The notes below the pieces were generated by a model. It searched no databases. It was not told where the DNA came from and saw nothing but the letters and a program-made list of their open reading frames with translations. This document shows positions 22,650 to 35,284 of a DNA stretch of 64,000 bases, one piece after another (the first letter of the stretch is position 1; each line of letters opens with the position of its first letter). Origin of the DNA: Reticulitermes lucifugus (Eukaryota; Arthropoda; Insecta; Blattodea; Rhinotermitidae). The position numbers and the translations under genes are program-made. Where the stretch lies: contig JAKCWW010000105.1 of the NCBI GenBank assembly GCA_026260175.1, positions 62,001 through 126,000 on the forward strand. Direction: 5' to 3'.

Positions 22650-23571
22650 GAGTGCATGTGTGTATGTGTGTGTGTATGTGTATATGTATGTATGTGTGTG
22701 TATGTATGTGTGTGTGTATGTGTGTGTATGTATGTGGGTGTATGTATGTGGGTGTATGTATGTGTGTATGTATGTGTGTGTGCATGTATATATGTATGTA
22801 CGTATGCAGCCTATGTATGTGTGTTTATGTATATGTATGTGTGTGTATGTGTATATGTGTATGTATGTATGTATGCATGGACGTATGTGTGTATGTATGT
22901 ATGGACGTATGTGTGTGTATGTATGTGTGTGTATGTGTGTTTATGTGTGTATGTGTATATGTATCTGTGTGTGTATGTATGTATGCATGGACGTATGTGT
23001 GTGTATGTGTGTATGTATGTGTGTGTATGTTTGTATGTGTGTGTATGTGTATATGTATGTGTGTATGTATGTATGCATGGACGTATGTGTGTGTATGTGT
23101 GTATGCATGGACGTATGTGTGTGTTTGTGTGTATGTATGTGTGTGTATGTGTGTATGCATGGACGTATGTGTGTTTGTGTGTATGTATGTGTGTGTATGT
23201 GTGTATGCATGGACGTATGTGTGTGTATGTGTGTATGTATGTGTGTGTATGTGTGTATGTATGTGCGTGTATGTGTGTATGCATGGACTATGTGTGTATG
23301 TGTGTATGCATGGACGTATGTGTGTATGTGTGTGTATGCATGGACGTATGTGTCTATGTGTGTATTCATATGTGTCTATGTATGCATGCATGTATATATG
23401 TATGTACGTATGCAGCCTATGTATATGTATGTGTGTGTATGTATGTATGTATGCATGGACGTATGTGTGTGTATGTATGTATGTATGGACGTGTGTGTGT
23501 TTATGTGTGTATTCATATATGTATCTATGTATGCATGCATGTATATATGTATGTACGTATGCAGCCTATGT

Positions 23572-23572
23572 N
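23572..23572. other. single ambiguous base
   Basis: One N lies inside CAGCCTATGTnTATGTATG, at offset 11 from the unit start 23561. This is the same offset at which the long gap begins. Confidence 1.
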
Positions 23573-23893
23573 TATGTATGTGTGTGTATGTATGTATGTA
23601 CTCGTATGTATGTATGCATGGACGTATGTGTGTGTATGTGTGTATGTATGTGTGTGTATGCATGGACGTATGTGTCTATGTGTGTATTCATATGTGTCTA
23701 TGTATGCATGCATGTATATATGTATGTACGTATGCAGCCTATGTATATGTATGTGTGTGTATGTATGTATGTATGCATGGACGTATGTGTGTGTATGTAT
23801 GTATGTATGGACGTGTGTGTGTTTATGTGTGTATTCATATATGTATCTATGTATGCATGCATGTATATATGTATGTACGTATGCAGCCTATGT

Positions 23894-24043
23894 NNNNNNN
23901 NNNNNNNNNNNNNNNNNNNNNNNNNNNNNNNNNNNNNNNNNNNNNNNNNNNNNNNNNNNNNNNNNNNNNNNNNNNNNNNNNNNNNNNNNNNNNNNNNNNN
24001 NNNNNNNNNNNNNNNNNNNNNNNNNNNNNNNNNNNNNNNNNNN
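23894..24043. other. assembly gap, 150 N
   Basis: The run starts at offset 11 of the unit beginning at 23883. It ends at offset 11 of the unit that would begin at 24032. The hidden stretch is therefore one 149-bp period plus one base. Confidence 1.
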
Positions 24044-24262
24044 TATGTATGTGTGTGTATGTATGTATGTACTCGTATGTATGTATGCATGGACGTATGT
24101 GTGTGTATGTGTGTATGTATGTATGCATGGACGTATGTGTGTGTATGTGTGTATTCATATATGTGTCTATGTATGCATGCATGTATATTTGTATGTACGT
24201 ATGCAGCCTATGTATATGTATGTGTATGTATATATACATGCATGTATGCATGTATGTATGTA

Positions 24263-26191
24263 GCCTACGTATATACCCTACTACAATTTGCATTAGGTCC
24301 GTGCATATTTGTATACGTTCTTTTTGATTGTACGTACCACATTCTCATTGATGTAGATATACATCTATTCCTGCAAATATGCAAAACGTCTATTAGTACT
24401 AAGTAACCGAGTCCATGGAAGAGAACCTATTAAGGAGCTGAAGGGCTTACGCTCTTTAACTGGACCAAATGCTTTTTCAGTGAGATACCTATGGTTCATA
24501 GACGTTCGTCACTAGACTCTATCCTGAAGTATTTTCATTTAGTTCAGATCCTTGCACCATAATTCTTGAAGATCTTTTTTAATATTATATTCCTATTCTT
24601 TCTTTCGGGTTTTCTGCCCTTTTTTATTTTTCAGAGTTCATCAAGACGCAGATCTCAGAACGGAATAGTTTACTTCTTTCTTGGATTAATTCTGCCAGAA
24701 TTTGATAATTATCTAGAAACTTATAATTTTGTATAGAACTGTACTAGGTTGGACATGTTGGGGAAACGTACAATATTTTTGGTGTAAAGTATTTTGGAAA
24801 AGAATAAAGTTGTCTGAAATTGAATTAGTGCATGACATTAATATGGAACTTGGGAAATAAGTTGTGTGTAAGGGCTGTGACTTGACCGCGGGACGTTTGG
24901 TGTTGGTTAAGTTTAACCTCGGGTTATGCTTGAGACAATGTGAAGTGCCTGTATTATGATGTTTTTTAAAAATTATGCACTGATGTAAAATCATGTTTAA
25001 AGTTATAATTTTGGGAATAGAAATGTTACTTTGAAGTAGAACATCGGGAACCTGTCGCCATTATTAACCTGACACGTCTGGATCTGAAATCTTAATTCAT
25101 TTGCAAACAGATCAAGCTTGCAAGTGCCCGCAGATAAAGAGAGGTGGAGAGGAATACCAATTGTTTTGTGAGGGCATAGCTGTGAAGGTAATCGACCTGC
25201 AGACAAGCGACCTTCCCCAGGTCTTGCCAATAGTTCAATGTCATTGAACGGTTACCAGACCGAGGTGTGGAGTGCATGCTGGTCCCCATCTCAAACAACA
25301 GGGGTGTCATTCCTGAATGGCTGCCACGTCATCTTGCGTTTTGAGGCACCCTAATTTTTAAAGCGTTTAGCAAAAGGGCCTCTGCTTAGGCCTGCTTGAG
25401 GTTATAATACGCAAATGGGATGTGAGGTCTGAGACTGAATTCAACAGACTTAGCAATCCGTTCAGAAGCTGGATTTTATAAGCACACTGTTTACTTTTTG
25501 ATACTTAACTCTTTAAAACATATTACCTAACATTTTGCTCACAACTTGTATTTATGGGTTTCGTACGGTTCTTATGGTTCTTATGGTTATATCTCTAAAC
25601 AGTATTAACCGAATGGTCTGTGTAGTGGAGATATGTTTTGTTTTTCCTAATGAAGGAACTGAATTCTTGAACATTATTTAGAAGAATTTCATGCTGTAGA
25701 GTTAATGGCGCTTTTTCAGAAGTTAAGGGTTTGCTTTACAAAATGTCAGTGAGTGTGCATGCAATACGACATGATGTGCAAGAAGTTGTAACAGTTTTAA
25801 TAGCACTGTAGCATCGTACGCAGGGGCGTAGGGAACTGCAGCAAGTCTTCTGGACGAGGTTCAATCCTGAATGTGTAGAGCAAGGTGTCGAAGTGCAACC
25901 ACTGCGCGGTGCAGTTCAATGGTTTGTGAGCACTACGACGGACATTCGGATCCCAGACAAATCTTCGCCAAAGCTATGAGAATCTACTTTGCTCAAGAAA
26001 ACGGCTATAGGCCCTGCCTACGAGCTAGAAATCTACACGGAATTTAAATGTAATGGCACCCTGGTTCAATCCAAGGTGCTTTTGAAAGACCTACGAAATT
26101 GTATTGTCTGTAATACATGTTATTCATAGACGACTACTTAAATCATATTGTTATTTTCTGGGTTGTGGCACCGTGTAGTTTTGCAGGAAGT
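24263..26191. other. unassigned
   Basis: No gene recognised. Frames of 72-93 codons on the minus strand (24713-24994, 25003-25310) show no domain. A degraded tRNA-like string (GAGGTTCAATCCTGAATG, about 25856) has no partner A box. Confidence 0.4.
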
Positions 26192-26230
26192 TACCGACGT
26201 TTTTGAAGATACATTTGCCACTACCTTCAG
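26192..26230 (-). other. hammerhead-like hairpin motif, degenerate
   Basis: The minus strand reads CTGAAGG, T, AGTGGCAAATGTATCT, then TCAAAAACGTCGGTAA. The flank ACGTCGGTAA is that of family P, but the GAAA core is mutated and no palindrome remains. Confidence 0.35.
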
Positions 26231-27644
26231 TTTACAAATTGTACGGAAAATTTGAACATAAACACTATAGTTACAAACTATAGTGCACATATAGTTGGAA
26301 GCAGCAATTTACTCCGATGCTTCGTTAATCACCTACAAGACTAATCGGTTTAAACCCCAGCAGACAAAAAATTAATTTTAACCGCAGTGAAGGCCTTAAA
26401 TTTCATGTGTTTAACTAGGTTTCATCTCCCCCAAAACTTATTGTAATGTAAATAATACGTAGACACGTAATTACTTTGTGGCTGAAATGCAGTAACTTGG
26501 GTCAATGACTTGTCTGCTTTGCATAACTTACCTGAATCAAATGTAAAGCTGTTTCAGATATTTACTTTCAAACGCTTTTGACACTGTAATAATGCCACTA
26601 TTCACAGTCATACAACAATAACATTCCAGTTCGTATAACTTTCTCCTTTCAAGTGAAAACTCGTTTTCTCTCACGAAGAAGAAAAGAGCAGGTGAAATAT
26701 GTGCAAAATTTACTGCCATTCGGTTCAGAATGTTTCAACTTCTCTCGACTATGTTACTTGGACTGAATACTCTGAATAGGACCATTTGGATGTTTGGTTA
26801 ATGTAAAGCCCAACTACATAATGCTGTGTAGTCTCATATGCGGGTAATGGGGATACTATGTCTGTTTACCCCTCTGTCAGCGCATCTCCGGGGTTACGGA
26901 GGGAATTTTGACGAAATACTGCGATGTAGGTCTACTTAATTGTTGTGTGGTAAGCTTGATTTTACGAGTAATTATTGTCGATCGTACACAACAAGGTTGA
27001 TTACACAAAACCCGACCCAACTTTCAAAAATATTTTAATGTAAAAACAATAGACAAATAACAGGAAATATGGACGTTATTAATGTCTGTAAATTTGTAGG
27101 GAATAGTTTTCGATGTCTGGTATAAGTAATGAAATTGATTGGAGACATGACGTACTATTTTACAGCAAACATGACTCCGTCTTTTGAATACTTTCGCCAC
27201 TTGAGTTGTCGCCGTACGGTAGAAGTGCCACCCCTGGCATGTTATCGTCCTGTTTGGTGTGTCACATGTCAATGTGGTCCCTCCAAGAGCCGTTCCAGCA
27301 TATCTTACGTCACGTACACACTCGGACTGTCATAAAGTACATAAAATTGCTATACGATTTATAAAGCTTGCTCTGAGGGAAGGAAATGGTCACGTGGTTT
27401 GCCGAGACTCATGTCAATAGACCGGTTGTTTGTACCTTCAGGCTGACAGCAGAGTCATTGCGCGTAACTTATTTCTGTAGCTTTTGTTGAGAACTTGTTA
27501 GCAAATAAAATGAAACCCTCTTTTGATCCGGACGATTTCTCAGCATTTGGTCCCTAAAAATGTTGCTTTGCTAGACGTATTCACTCTGTGTTGGTTTTAG
27601 TCGTACTACTAGTACTTGTAACTTACGTGTTAAAAAATTTGTCT
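26231..27644. other. unassigned
   Basis: No gene recognised. The largest frame (82 codons, minus, 27024-27272) is opposed by a 68-codon plus frame over the same bases. Confidence 0.4.
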
Positions 27645-27800
27645 CAGAACCTCAAGGTTAGAGACCACTTGGAATGTCTAGGCGTAGATAGGAGGACAGT
27701 GTTAAAACTGATCGTAAAGCAATAGACGATGAAGGTTTGGACTGAATGTACAAGTTCAGGGCAGGTTCTTATTAACATGGTGATATCCCTTCGACTTCAA
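27645..27800 (+). mobile_element. LINE-2 C-terminal relic
   Basis: CCTCAAGGTTAGAGACCACT reads PQG, a stop, RPLGMSRRR, a stop, EDSVKTDRKAIDD, then EGLD. This corresponds to KPEGKRPLGRPRRRWEDNIKMDL and the DWI block. The following bases (AGGGCAGGTTCTTATTAACATGG) match the DRWRALVNTVMN segment. Dead by stops. Confidence 0.6.
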
Positions 27801-28514
27801 CAAATGTCGGGGAATTTCTTGACTTCTGGAACGACGGTTAGCTTATGAAGAAGGAATGTGCCTTTATGAGACAGAGATGAAGTAAGAGTAGTTTAACCCT
27901 TAATGTTTCTGTTGTAACGAGCTGTATGCCTGAATTAGGTAAACTTAACACGTATTCGAGAATTTTTACTTCAAAATTCTCTGCATATTCCTTGTCTTCC
28001 CGCATCCTGTCTAAATATGCAGCTCACTATTACCACATTCTGACCATACTAGGCGACCTGCATAAATTATAAATCTTTTTACATATATAAGTTGGCCATC
28101 TCAGTTTGCTACTTGTTATATTCCCTCATGTCTAAACCACTTGCTAAGCACTGTGTTTTCATACACCTGTATCGTTCGAGAGCCAAAGTAGGAGACATTG
28201 TTCAACACTAGCGCAGATCAATTTGTGAAAGTGTAGCTTTGTACAGTAAGTATAACATTTGAGTGTACTACTGTCGGCTTTATAGCAGTTATAAAGACTA
28301 TATCTTTCCTTTCTGTCTATCGGTAGTTTGCCCTGTCTTCATGTTCATGGTATAATTTGTGGAACATAACTGAAACATACAAAACTGCTGGACCCTCCAG
28401 TGGTCTGACTTAGATTACTGCAACACTTCTATTGTTTCTGTGCTGCGTGATCCTACGTTTGCCCCTCATATAGTTTCATTAAATCATTCTAACAATGTAA
28501 CTTGAGACTGAACT
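27801..28514. other. unassigned
   Basis: No gene, repeat or array recognised and no open frame of 60 codons. Confidence 0.45.
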
Positions 28515-28690
28515 TAGCGGTATACTGGGAAGCAACGCTGTTTTGTATTTGGGAGGTCCCAATTTCAAATTTCGGTCTAGAGACCAGCTATCTTGACTGA
28601 GGCTTTTGGTAGCATTTCCTGGCCCAGGCAAATGCCTTGGTACTACCTAAAATTAGGCCCCTGTTGTTTCCTTCCACATGCTGTCCATCT
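28515..28690 (+). mobile_element. tRNA-derived SINE relic
   Basis: AGCGGTATACTGGGAAGCAA (A-box side), TATTTGGGAGGTCCCAATTT, CAAATTTCGG (mutated B box), then the body AGCTATCTTGACTGAGGCTT, CCCAGGCAAATGCCTTGGTA and AATTAGGCCCC. It shares the AGGCAAATGC body block with the copy at 11538-11675. Confidence 0.6.
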
Positions 28691-30574
28691 GTTTGTTTAA
28701 TTATCGCGCCTTTCGACTATCTTATAGTCTGCGCTACTGAAAATATCTTTAAATAAAGAATAAATAAATAGGACCTGTGGAGATTCTCGTTAGAATGTTG
28801 TTTTGTAGGAAAAGGTTAGTGTGCGTTACAAAGACTGTAGTGCGTACGGTTTCAGCGCCGTAACGCATGGTCACGTTGGCGGATTGCGATACGCACGACA
28901 TGCACGTCTGTCAGTCAGTCAGGAAGCACCTTCCCACGGTCATACACAACTGCCGTTACATGCAGATTAATAAGTGGGCAGGCTAGAATCGATAGCCTTG
29001 CTTTGTATCTTTACGATTCTTTGTACTGGGTGTGTAAGTGCCGTGTTTCTCTGTCCGTCTATTCGTCTCATGTTTCATCTCTGAAACCATTCGGACTCGG
29101 GTTTTGGGTTTTGATTAAATTGATACGGAGGGTTCTACACAGAAAATGGCCGGCCTCTTTTATTATCTTTTCACATAAGTGTAAATTTAATTTTACTCCT
29201 TCGTGAAAAAAAATAGTCTCTTTTTTACTTATTACACAAGTGTCTCGTAATAAGAAGTTTCATCTTGTTAACACGCAAAATTTCTGTTAGGCAGGCCTCC
29301 TTGGAACTTACACGAACAAGGAGGGTAATAAGATATTACAGAAACTTAAAGAACAGAGCAGGGAAACATATTCAGCATAGCTGGTAGGTGGATTCATGAA
29401 GTACCCGTAAATTTGATAGACGACTTTATAAGCAGCTTTCTGTCAAAGACAGAAGAGAAAGAAGACGGCAATTTCAGAGATGGAAATACCAATTCCAAAT
29501 AAAAACGTCGCCGTCAAAACATTGTGGTAGATAATGCTGACAAATTCGGAAAATGCTGGATAGTGTTCGATTGACAAACTCTTAGCTTGCAGTGTTCCTT
29601 TATTCGAAACATTAAAGATCAGTCAATGATTCTGCTGGTTGTTGTGTGGGGACGTAAAATGTCGTCTCTTATTTTTAGGGGCACAAGTAAATTACAAGTG
29701 TTGGCAGAAAAGTAGTGTAGGACCAAATTTAGACCTATTTTGAACTAAGTCATATGAAACATGTAGGTGACTTAGGGAGTCAAGCTGTGTGTGAGGGAAG
29801 GAGGTTTACGGATGGAAATGGTTCAGGATTGTGTGCAGTGGAGAGATTTAGCATACCGTGTTGAAGCTAAGGACTGCAGTACGAAATTTGTAATAACATG
29901 CACTTTGTATGTCGAGTTTTGCGCAATCCTATTACACCGCGACATGAAGTTTACGGAAGATCGCCCTGTGAGCTACTAAGTAATTAGCGTCACGTTGGCA
30001 GCACTGATCAATATTTAGATATAGTGACGACAGTGTCGTTTGTAATGCCTGTTTCTGATGAAATATATGACTTCTTTGTGCTCGGACTGGGCAGCAGTAT
30101 GTGTTCAGTAGCATGATCAGCATGAATAAACACACAGCCTGCACACAAACAGCGTTTGCATAGTCTAACAACTTGGAAGACGCAGACGCCATGACAGGTC
30201 TAACTGCAGCTGTTGCTGGTGAACATGTCGCAAATGTATAGGCCATCCAATATGTTCGTATCCTGCTTCCTATACGTCATTTGTGTTACGTGTTACCGTA
30301 TTGTATTCACGGACACGTCACGCGCTTGGCAAATCTCGGTACTCATAGTTAAGGAAAGCAGAAGCCACTGGCGATCTTCGTTCGCGTAGACGCGAGTTTA
30401 ATCCTCCCTCCTGTTAACACATTGACACCCGGATACATTCTGTCATACTATACCTTAGGCCCGGACATTACCCCTAAAAGGCAAGTTTCTGGAACGTTGC
30501 TTTGTGATGTAGCTTCAGATATCTATGAGGAAGTCCAATGTAGGTTTATGCATATTGATTCATGTAACTTGACC
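28691..30574. other. unassigned
   Basis: No gene recognised. Frames do not exceed 104 codons (29932-30246, minus) and lack recognisable motifs. Confidence 0.4.
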
Positions 30575-31045
30575 TCTTAGCTTAAGGGAAGGACGCAGAT
30601 TGAGTGCTTTTGAGAACGTGATGCCGAGAAGGATATTTGGACCCAGCAGAGGGGAGTAGACTTAAGAGAGGACTTGGGAAAATTGTATAATGAAGAGCTT
30701 CTTGAGAGGAACGGGAAAAATTGTATAATGAAATGCGTTTAATTTTTACATTTTTCCCAAATTATTAGGGCCATAAAAATCAAAAACGATGAGATGAGCC
30801 CCAGGTGTAGCTACGAGTAGCAAACGTGGAAGGGATGGAACATGTATACAGTACTTTAATCACAAAACTTGATAAGAAAAGGCAACTTGTGAAGCGTAAG
30901 TGTAGATGAAGAGTCAGTACTAAAATGGGGTTGAAATACAGGTCTAGTATGGAGGGTTGGACTGTATGAGCTGGCTATATGTTGGATACGATGGTGGTCT
31001 CATGTTATCACGATTCGATAAAAGGTGATGGATTTCTGTTCAGTG
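30575..31045 (+). mobile_element. LINE-2 relic
   Basis: RLSAFENVMPRRIFGPSRGE (30600-30657) matches LRVFENKVLRRIFGPKRDE. Then come a partly duplicated stretch (see findings), an IKNDEM-like block at 30780 (family IKSRRMRW), and after stops the CEA-V-MKSQY-NGVEIQV and GLDCMSWLYVGYDGGLM region corresponding to RRRWEDNIKMDL and GMDWIxLAQDRDRW. It ends with TTCGATAAAAGG, like other copies. Confidence 0.65.
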
Positions 31046-31989
31046 GAGCAAGTGTCACTTCCCGAAGCAGAAGTGTGCCTCTTGGAGTCAGTCATATTTC
31101 TCGACACCTTCTTTGTCTCTGGATTATCAAACATCATCTGTTTAAGCCGTGATCTGTTTTGTGACAACGTGTAGCCTACTATGAAGATACAGGACAAATG
31201 ACGGTAACGATCCTAATACTGCATGTTGTCACACCCTAGAAGACAATAACACATACAAACTTTCGCCACCGTGACAACCTCATATTTAGGTTCTTCTCCT
31301 AATATGTGAGACCGACTCCAGATAAAATTATAGTGTCTGTATTTTAATCATTATGTTTCTAGATAGAAGCCGGAAAGGCACAAGATTTTCCCGTGGCATA
31401 TTTTATGGAACTTGCCGTGCATTTATAATATTTGAGGTTAGCATGGTGGTAATATTCGTATGAGGTTTTCTGAATTATGACATTTTGTATGTAATCTGTT
31501 GGGGGGGGGTGTACCAATGTTTTTAAAATATTGGTACCATCGTGGCAGACTAAAACGGTGGCCTTAACTCAGACAACCACATTATTATGTCCTGCATTCA
31601 TCTGTAGGTGCAAATTCTTGGCTGTTCGAGGTGAGGTGGGGGGGGGGGAGGCGCAGATTGTGCGAGTACCTACAAAATTAAAGGCTATTGCGATATCTCT
31701 CGAACAACCTTTTCGTCAGGAACTTCAGTAAGATTTATGTGTCATTGCATAAATGTTAAAGGCTTGTTCTTAAGTTAATTTACCTCACACATATGCATAA
31801 ATTCAGTACAATCAAGAACAGAGAACTCTGAAAGTAGCTGAATAATTGAAAAATTAAGTGACAAAACATAGGGGAAAAGACAATGAAGAGCTTCATATGT
31901 GCTCGTTATCTAGCCTTTCGTGGCACTTGCATCAGTGAGGATGTGACAAACAGGGAAAACATTGCTTAGAAATGCATAAAATATTTAGT
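31046..31989. other. unassigned, with poly-G tracts
   Basis: G runs of 9 (31501-31509) and about 11 (31638-31648) interrupt an otherwise featureless stretch. Confidence 0.5.
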
Positions 31990-32165
31990 TGGAAAACCCC
32001 AAAAGAAAACAGTTTGAAATCCTAGATGTAGATGGGAGGATAATATTGAAACAGCTCTTGAGAGCATGGGGTATGAAAGGGTAGAATGGTTTTATGTTGC
32101 TCGGGATATGAACCTTTTGCAGGGTGCTGTGAGACGGTGTCTGACTCAGATTGCGTAAAGGCGCA
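31990..32165 (+). mobile_element. LINE-2 C-terminal relic
   Basis: One nearly open frame reads VGKPQKKTV, a stop, NPRCRWEDNIETALESMGYE, RVEWFYVARDMNLLQGAV. This lines up with VGKPEGKRPLGRPRRRWEDNIKMDL / DWIxLAQDRDRWRALV. It is the LINE-2 fragment with the fewest frameshifts, but only about 55 codons survive. Confidence 0.7.
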
Positions 32166-33154
32166 GAACTATTTGATTAACTGACTAACCATGCATTTGA
32201 AGAATGAATAATCCGTTACGTGTAGTTATATTTAAGCGTCTTACATTTAATACAATCTTTACTTTCTGATGGCCATTTTGCAGTCTGTCTGCGACAGAGG
32301 CGCCACTGGAATAGTCACGTCAAATACTCGCCGACTGCAACGTGTCATTTCTTGTAGTCATACCTGTATATATTTTTTAATAATACACCGTCTACTTGTA
32401 TTGTCTCGCATTGGAAATTTTGCTTTGATACTAAATTAATGAGGCAGCCAAGGCATTACCGAGTTTTTATTACGAGGTTCGTAAGTTCAACATGTGAATT
32501 TTTATCATACCTAACAGATGGTTTGCCTTTGTTCTAATTTTTTCCCCTGTTTTAAACAGAAGTAAAGGTGGAAACATAAGACTGGACACTATTAAGCAGC
32601 ATTATTAAAATGCATGGCTGATGCTACTTCCTGTTCAAATAATATTGTCTTTCTTCGTGCCGGTAATCGAAACTTCTGATCATGATTCGTAGGTCGAAGA
32701 AGAAATTTGCAGCGCAATAGAATCTCCGTGGGTGGCACAAAGGGCCGATATTTATGACCACTGTTCCAAAGAACCTTTGCCGGAACGTTCAGGAATCTAT
32801 GCTTGATGGCCACAAAGACGATGTCAGTTATAATTTATAGGTATTTCTCGTCTGCGGGAATTTTGCCCTGAACTTTTTTTTCGCATATTAGAAGTATGTA
32901 GATATCATACAGCTGCAGTTCCTTTGCCGTAAGTGATGTAATTCTGCAAGCTTGTAATGTACAGAGAATTTAATTGCACCTCATTTCCTAGAATTTGTGT
33001 AGGTTTACGAAAAATATGCTTTAAGTGCCTCGTGTTAAAATTTGGATTAAAGACCAAACTTTGCCTTTGTTTGTCAGTTTACGTCTTCAGTAGCCTAGTT
33101 CATATGCAGTAAGGAAACTTTTTCCATCTAACGCAATGAAACATTCCTTCTTGA
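32166..33154. other. unassigned
   Basis: No gene recognised. A 73-codon minus frame (32592-32813) has no known domain. Confidence 0.4.
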
Positions 33155-33400
33155 GAGATTGAGGGTAGCTAGTCAAGTCGAGAAATTCCCCGCCCTATAT
33201 AGAACCTTTAGGACCGTCACCTTTTACACAAAAACCTACTGTTGGGTGCTGTTACAAAGTAACTCAGTGTGCCGCTCTTCACAGCATGTTTTAATATGTG
33301 CCTTTTATCTCAAGGCGCATTTCGTGGTGATCTTCATCACAGATAATATGCCTTCCGTTCGTCTGTCATTTCTTATGTTTTAGATCCATGTATTATTTCA
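33155..33400 (-). mobile_element. LINE-2 3'-end relic, antisense
   Basis: The plus frame SQVEKFPALYRTFRTVTFYT, then KTYCWVLLQSNSVCRSSQHV is the antisense reading typical of the LINE-2 C-terminus and its 3' flank. The element therefore lies on the minus strand, with its 3' end near 33155. Recall-based and strongly decayed. Confidence 0.5.
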
Positions 33401-34449
33401 GGAACCTTTCCTAAAGATCTGAAATACATGAACAAATGTACTGATTACGGTTTTCATTGTTTTCCTCAGTCTGTTCAAGTTTTACACTGGTATCATTCAT
33501 TCGGTCTCTATGTTTCATGGCTATCTTCAGAAACGACCGGTAAATTTTCCTGAAATATTGTGTGTAGTCAGACAATCGGTTGAAGAATCAGGTACAAGAA
33601 GAAAACCATACTCGTATGTCAGTCATACATTGAAGTCCTTGACTTTCCTTTACCTACAGAGACTATCCTGTCCAGCCGCGAGTTACACAGACTATTGATT
33701 AACGTTTTACTTTTATTAACAAGGCCGCCCTCTGAATGTTATCTTCCCAACATAATGGGCAATATATATATTCCCTTTTTTCTTCTCCACCTACCCTTAT
33801 TCCCCAGCCTCCTCGTGATTGTTCTAACTTTGCGTCCTTTTCTGCTTGCGACAAGGCACCAATCCAATTTGGAGGCTCAATAAAACTGCCAAAGCTAAAG
33901 CCTCGTCGATGTTGTTAAGTGACATGAATTATCCTCGCTTGGAGCTCCTGCTGAGCAGGAAGATTGGGGTGTGGGGTTTGATGGGGGTGTGTTCAACGCG
34001 GAGTTTAGATCTGCAAAGTCCAACGATGTCATTGTTTAATTTTATTTTAAAAGAAATTCGCAGTGATTGACAATCATCTGTTAGTTTTACATCTGTCCTA
34101 CTCTGGACTGAGGGATAGAATGTAATAAAATATAAGCATTCAGTGAATATTTTTCAGACTGTTACTGGTTTGTGTTGTTCGGTAAGCACTGAAAATTAAC
34201 GTGGGAATCTTGATTCAATTAAGTGCACTTACAAAAATGTTTAGCGTGTTTGGCTAGATTGATTAAATTACCATATATGTGAAGTAAACAGAATTAAGTG
34301 AATATGCACATAATTAAAAACCTCGTCACATTAAAATCACATGCTGCTGGCGTTGGTTAGACTGTAGACTCTGGAATAAAACTCGACAGTGGTCCGCGCA
34401 AGTTTGTGCAAGTTGCTCGACGTTGTTTTCAGCACCATGGTGCAGGAAA
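33401..34449. other. unassigned
   Basis: Four overlapping plus frames of 60-74 codons between 33510 and 34070 share no motif. No gene is called. Confidence 0.4.
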
Positions 34450-34585
34450 ACCGAGTAGCCTAATGCTCTCGACTTGTATTTTGGAGGTACCAATTCAAAT
34501 CTTGTCATCAGCTAACGTAACTGATGCGTTTCTTGGTTTTCCTCCATTTTTCTTGGCAATTCCCGGGATAGTACATTCAAAACAG
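34450..34585 (+). mobile_element. tRNA-derived SINE relic
   Basis: GAGTAGCCTAATGCTCTCGA (A-box region), TTGGAGGTACCAATTCAAAT (B-box position, mutated), then the body TTTCTTGGTTTTCCTCCATT, TTTCTTGGCAATTCCCGGGA, TAGTAC. Confidence 0.55.
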
Positions 34586-35284
34586 TTACGACTGCAGCTT
34601 TACAGATCTTCACCATGTCACCAGTCATGGTAACTTTCACATCTCTTTCGATGCTGCATATTTTTTACAAACCCAAAAATCCCTCAATCGGCCTGTTGAA
34701 TTGAGGAGCGAAGTCAATAAATTTTGAAATAGACTATCCTTGAACTGGCCTGGAACGCCTTATGAAGAACCACAAATAGCCAGTGCCGTGTAAGGTTTTG
34801 ACCAGGCGGTCCTAAGAACGGAGCATGTAGTTGACATTTTATCACTTGGGAAACTTACGAATCTGAAACAAACATTCTCCTTGCTGCTGAAATCTCAGAC
34901 TAACTGGAAGTGAGTGGTAAACCAGCTCACACACAGTGCCCATTAAATAGAAGTTTGGGATGATTCCATGTCAGGTCCGGATGTGTTGGCTAAGAGAAAG
35001 ACTTTGTCTGTTTCGCAAATCGGGTTCTGTACTTCCGTTTGTTAGTCACTATATCGTCTTATCGTCACAAGACGATTACAGGTGATGACTGTAATTATAA
35101 TAGACCATAATCTTAGGAAAACTTTCCTTTGTCTATAGTGAAGGCTTCAGATGGATCAGTAATCAGCACAGTGCAGAATGCGGGAGAACCAACAAGTTAA
35201 GTTGCTTCCTTCAAAGTGGTATGATTCTTTCTTCACACAAAACTCGACCTTCAAGAATCAGAGTTCTTCAGAAACTCATAGTTG
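34586..35284. other. unassigned
   Basis: Nothing recognised. GTCTTATCGTCACAAGACGATTAC (35055-35078) is a small imperfect hairpin. Confidence 0.4.

Larger units (their letters stand above)
22650..24262 (+). repeat. complex TATG/TGTA microsatellite with higher-order units
   Basis: About 1.6 kb built from TATG, TGTG and TGTA words with embedded landmarks GCATGGACG, ATTCATAT, GCATGCATG and GTACGTATGCAGCCTATG. The last landmark has its GCAGCCT at 22806, 23412, 23561, 23734, 23883 and 24203, so the right half is ordered in units of about 149 and 173 bp. All three plus frames stay open for 535-594 codons because the words lack stop triplets. The C/M/V/Y-only translation is not a protein. Confidence 0.95.

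Noticed and set aside
22660-24260. Possible CRISPR-like or spacer array because of repeated landmarks
   Set aside because: Unit spacings differ (149, 173), the intervening sequence is the same microsatellite words, and the sequence is eukaryotic in character.
22543-24406. Three overlapping plus frames of 535-594 codons and several minus frames of 95-188 codons rich in His/Thr/Tyr
   Set aside because: They are translations of TATG/TGTA repeats that lack stop triplets. All three plus frames are open at once and include the N gap.
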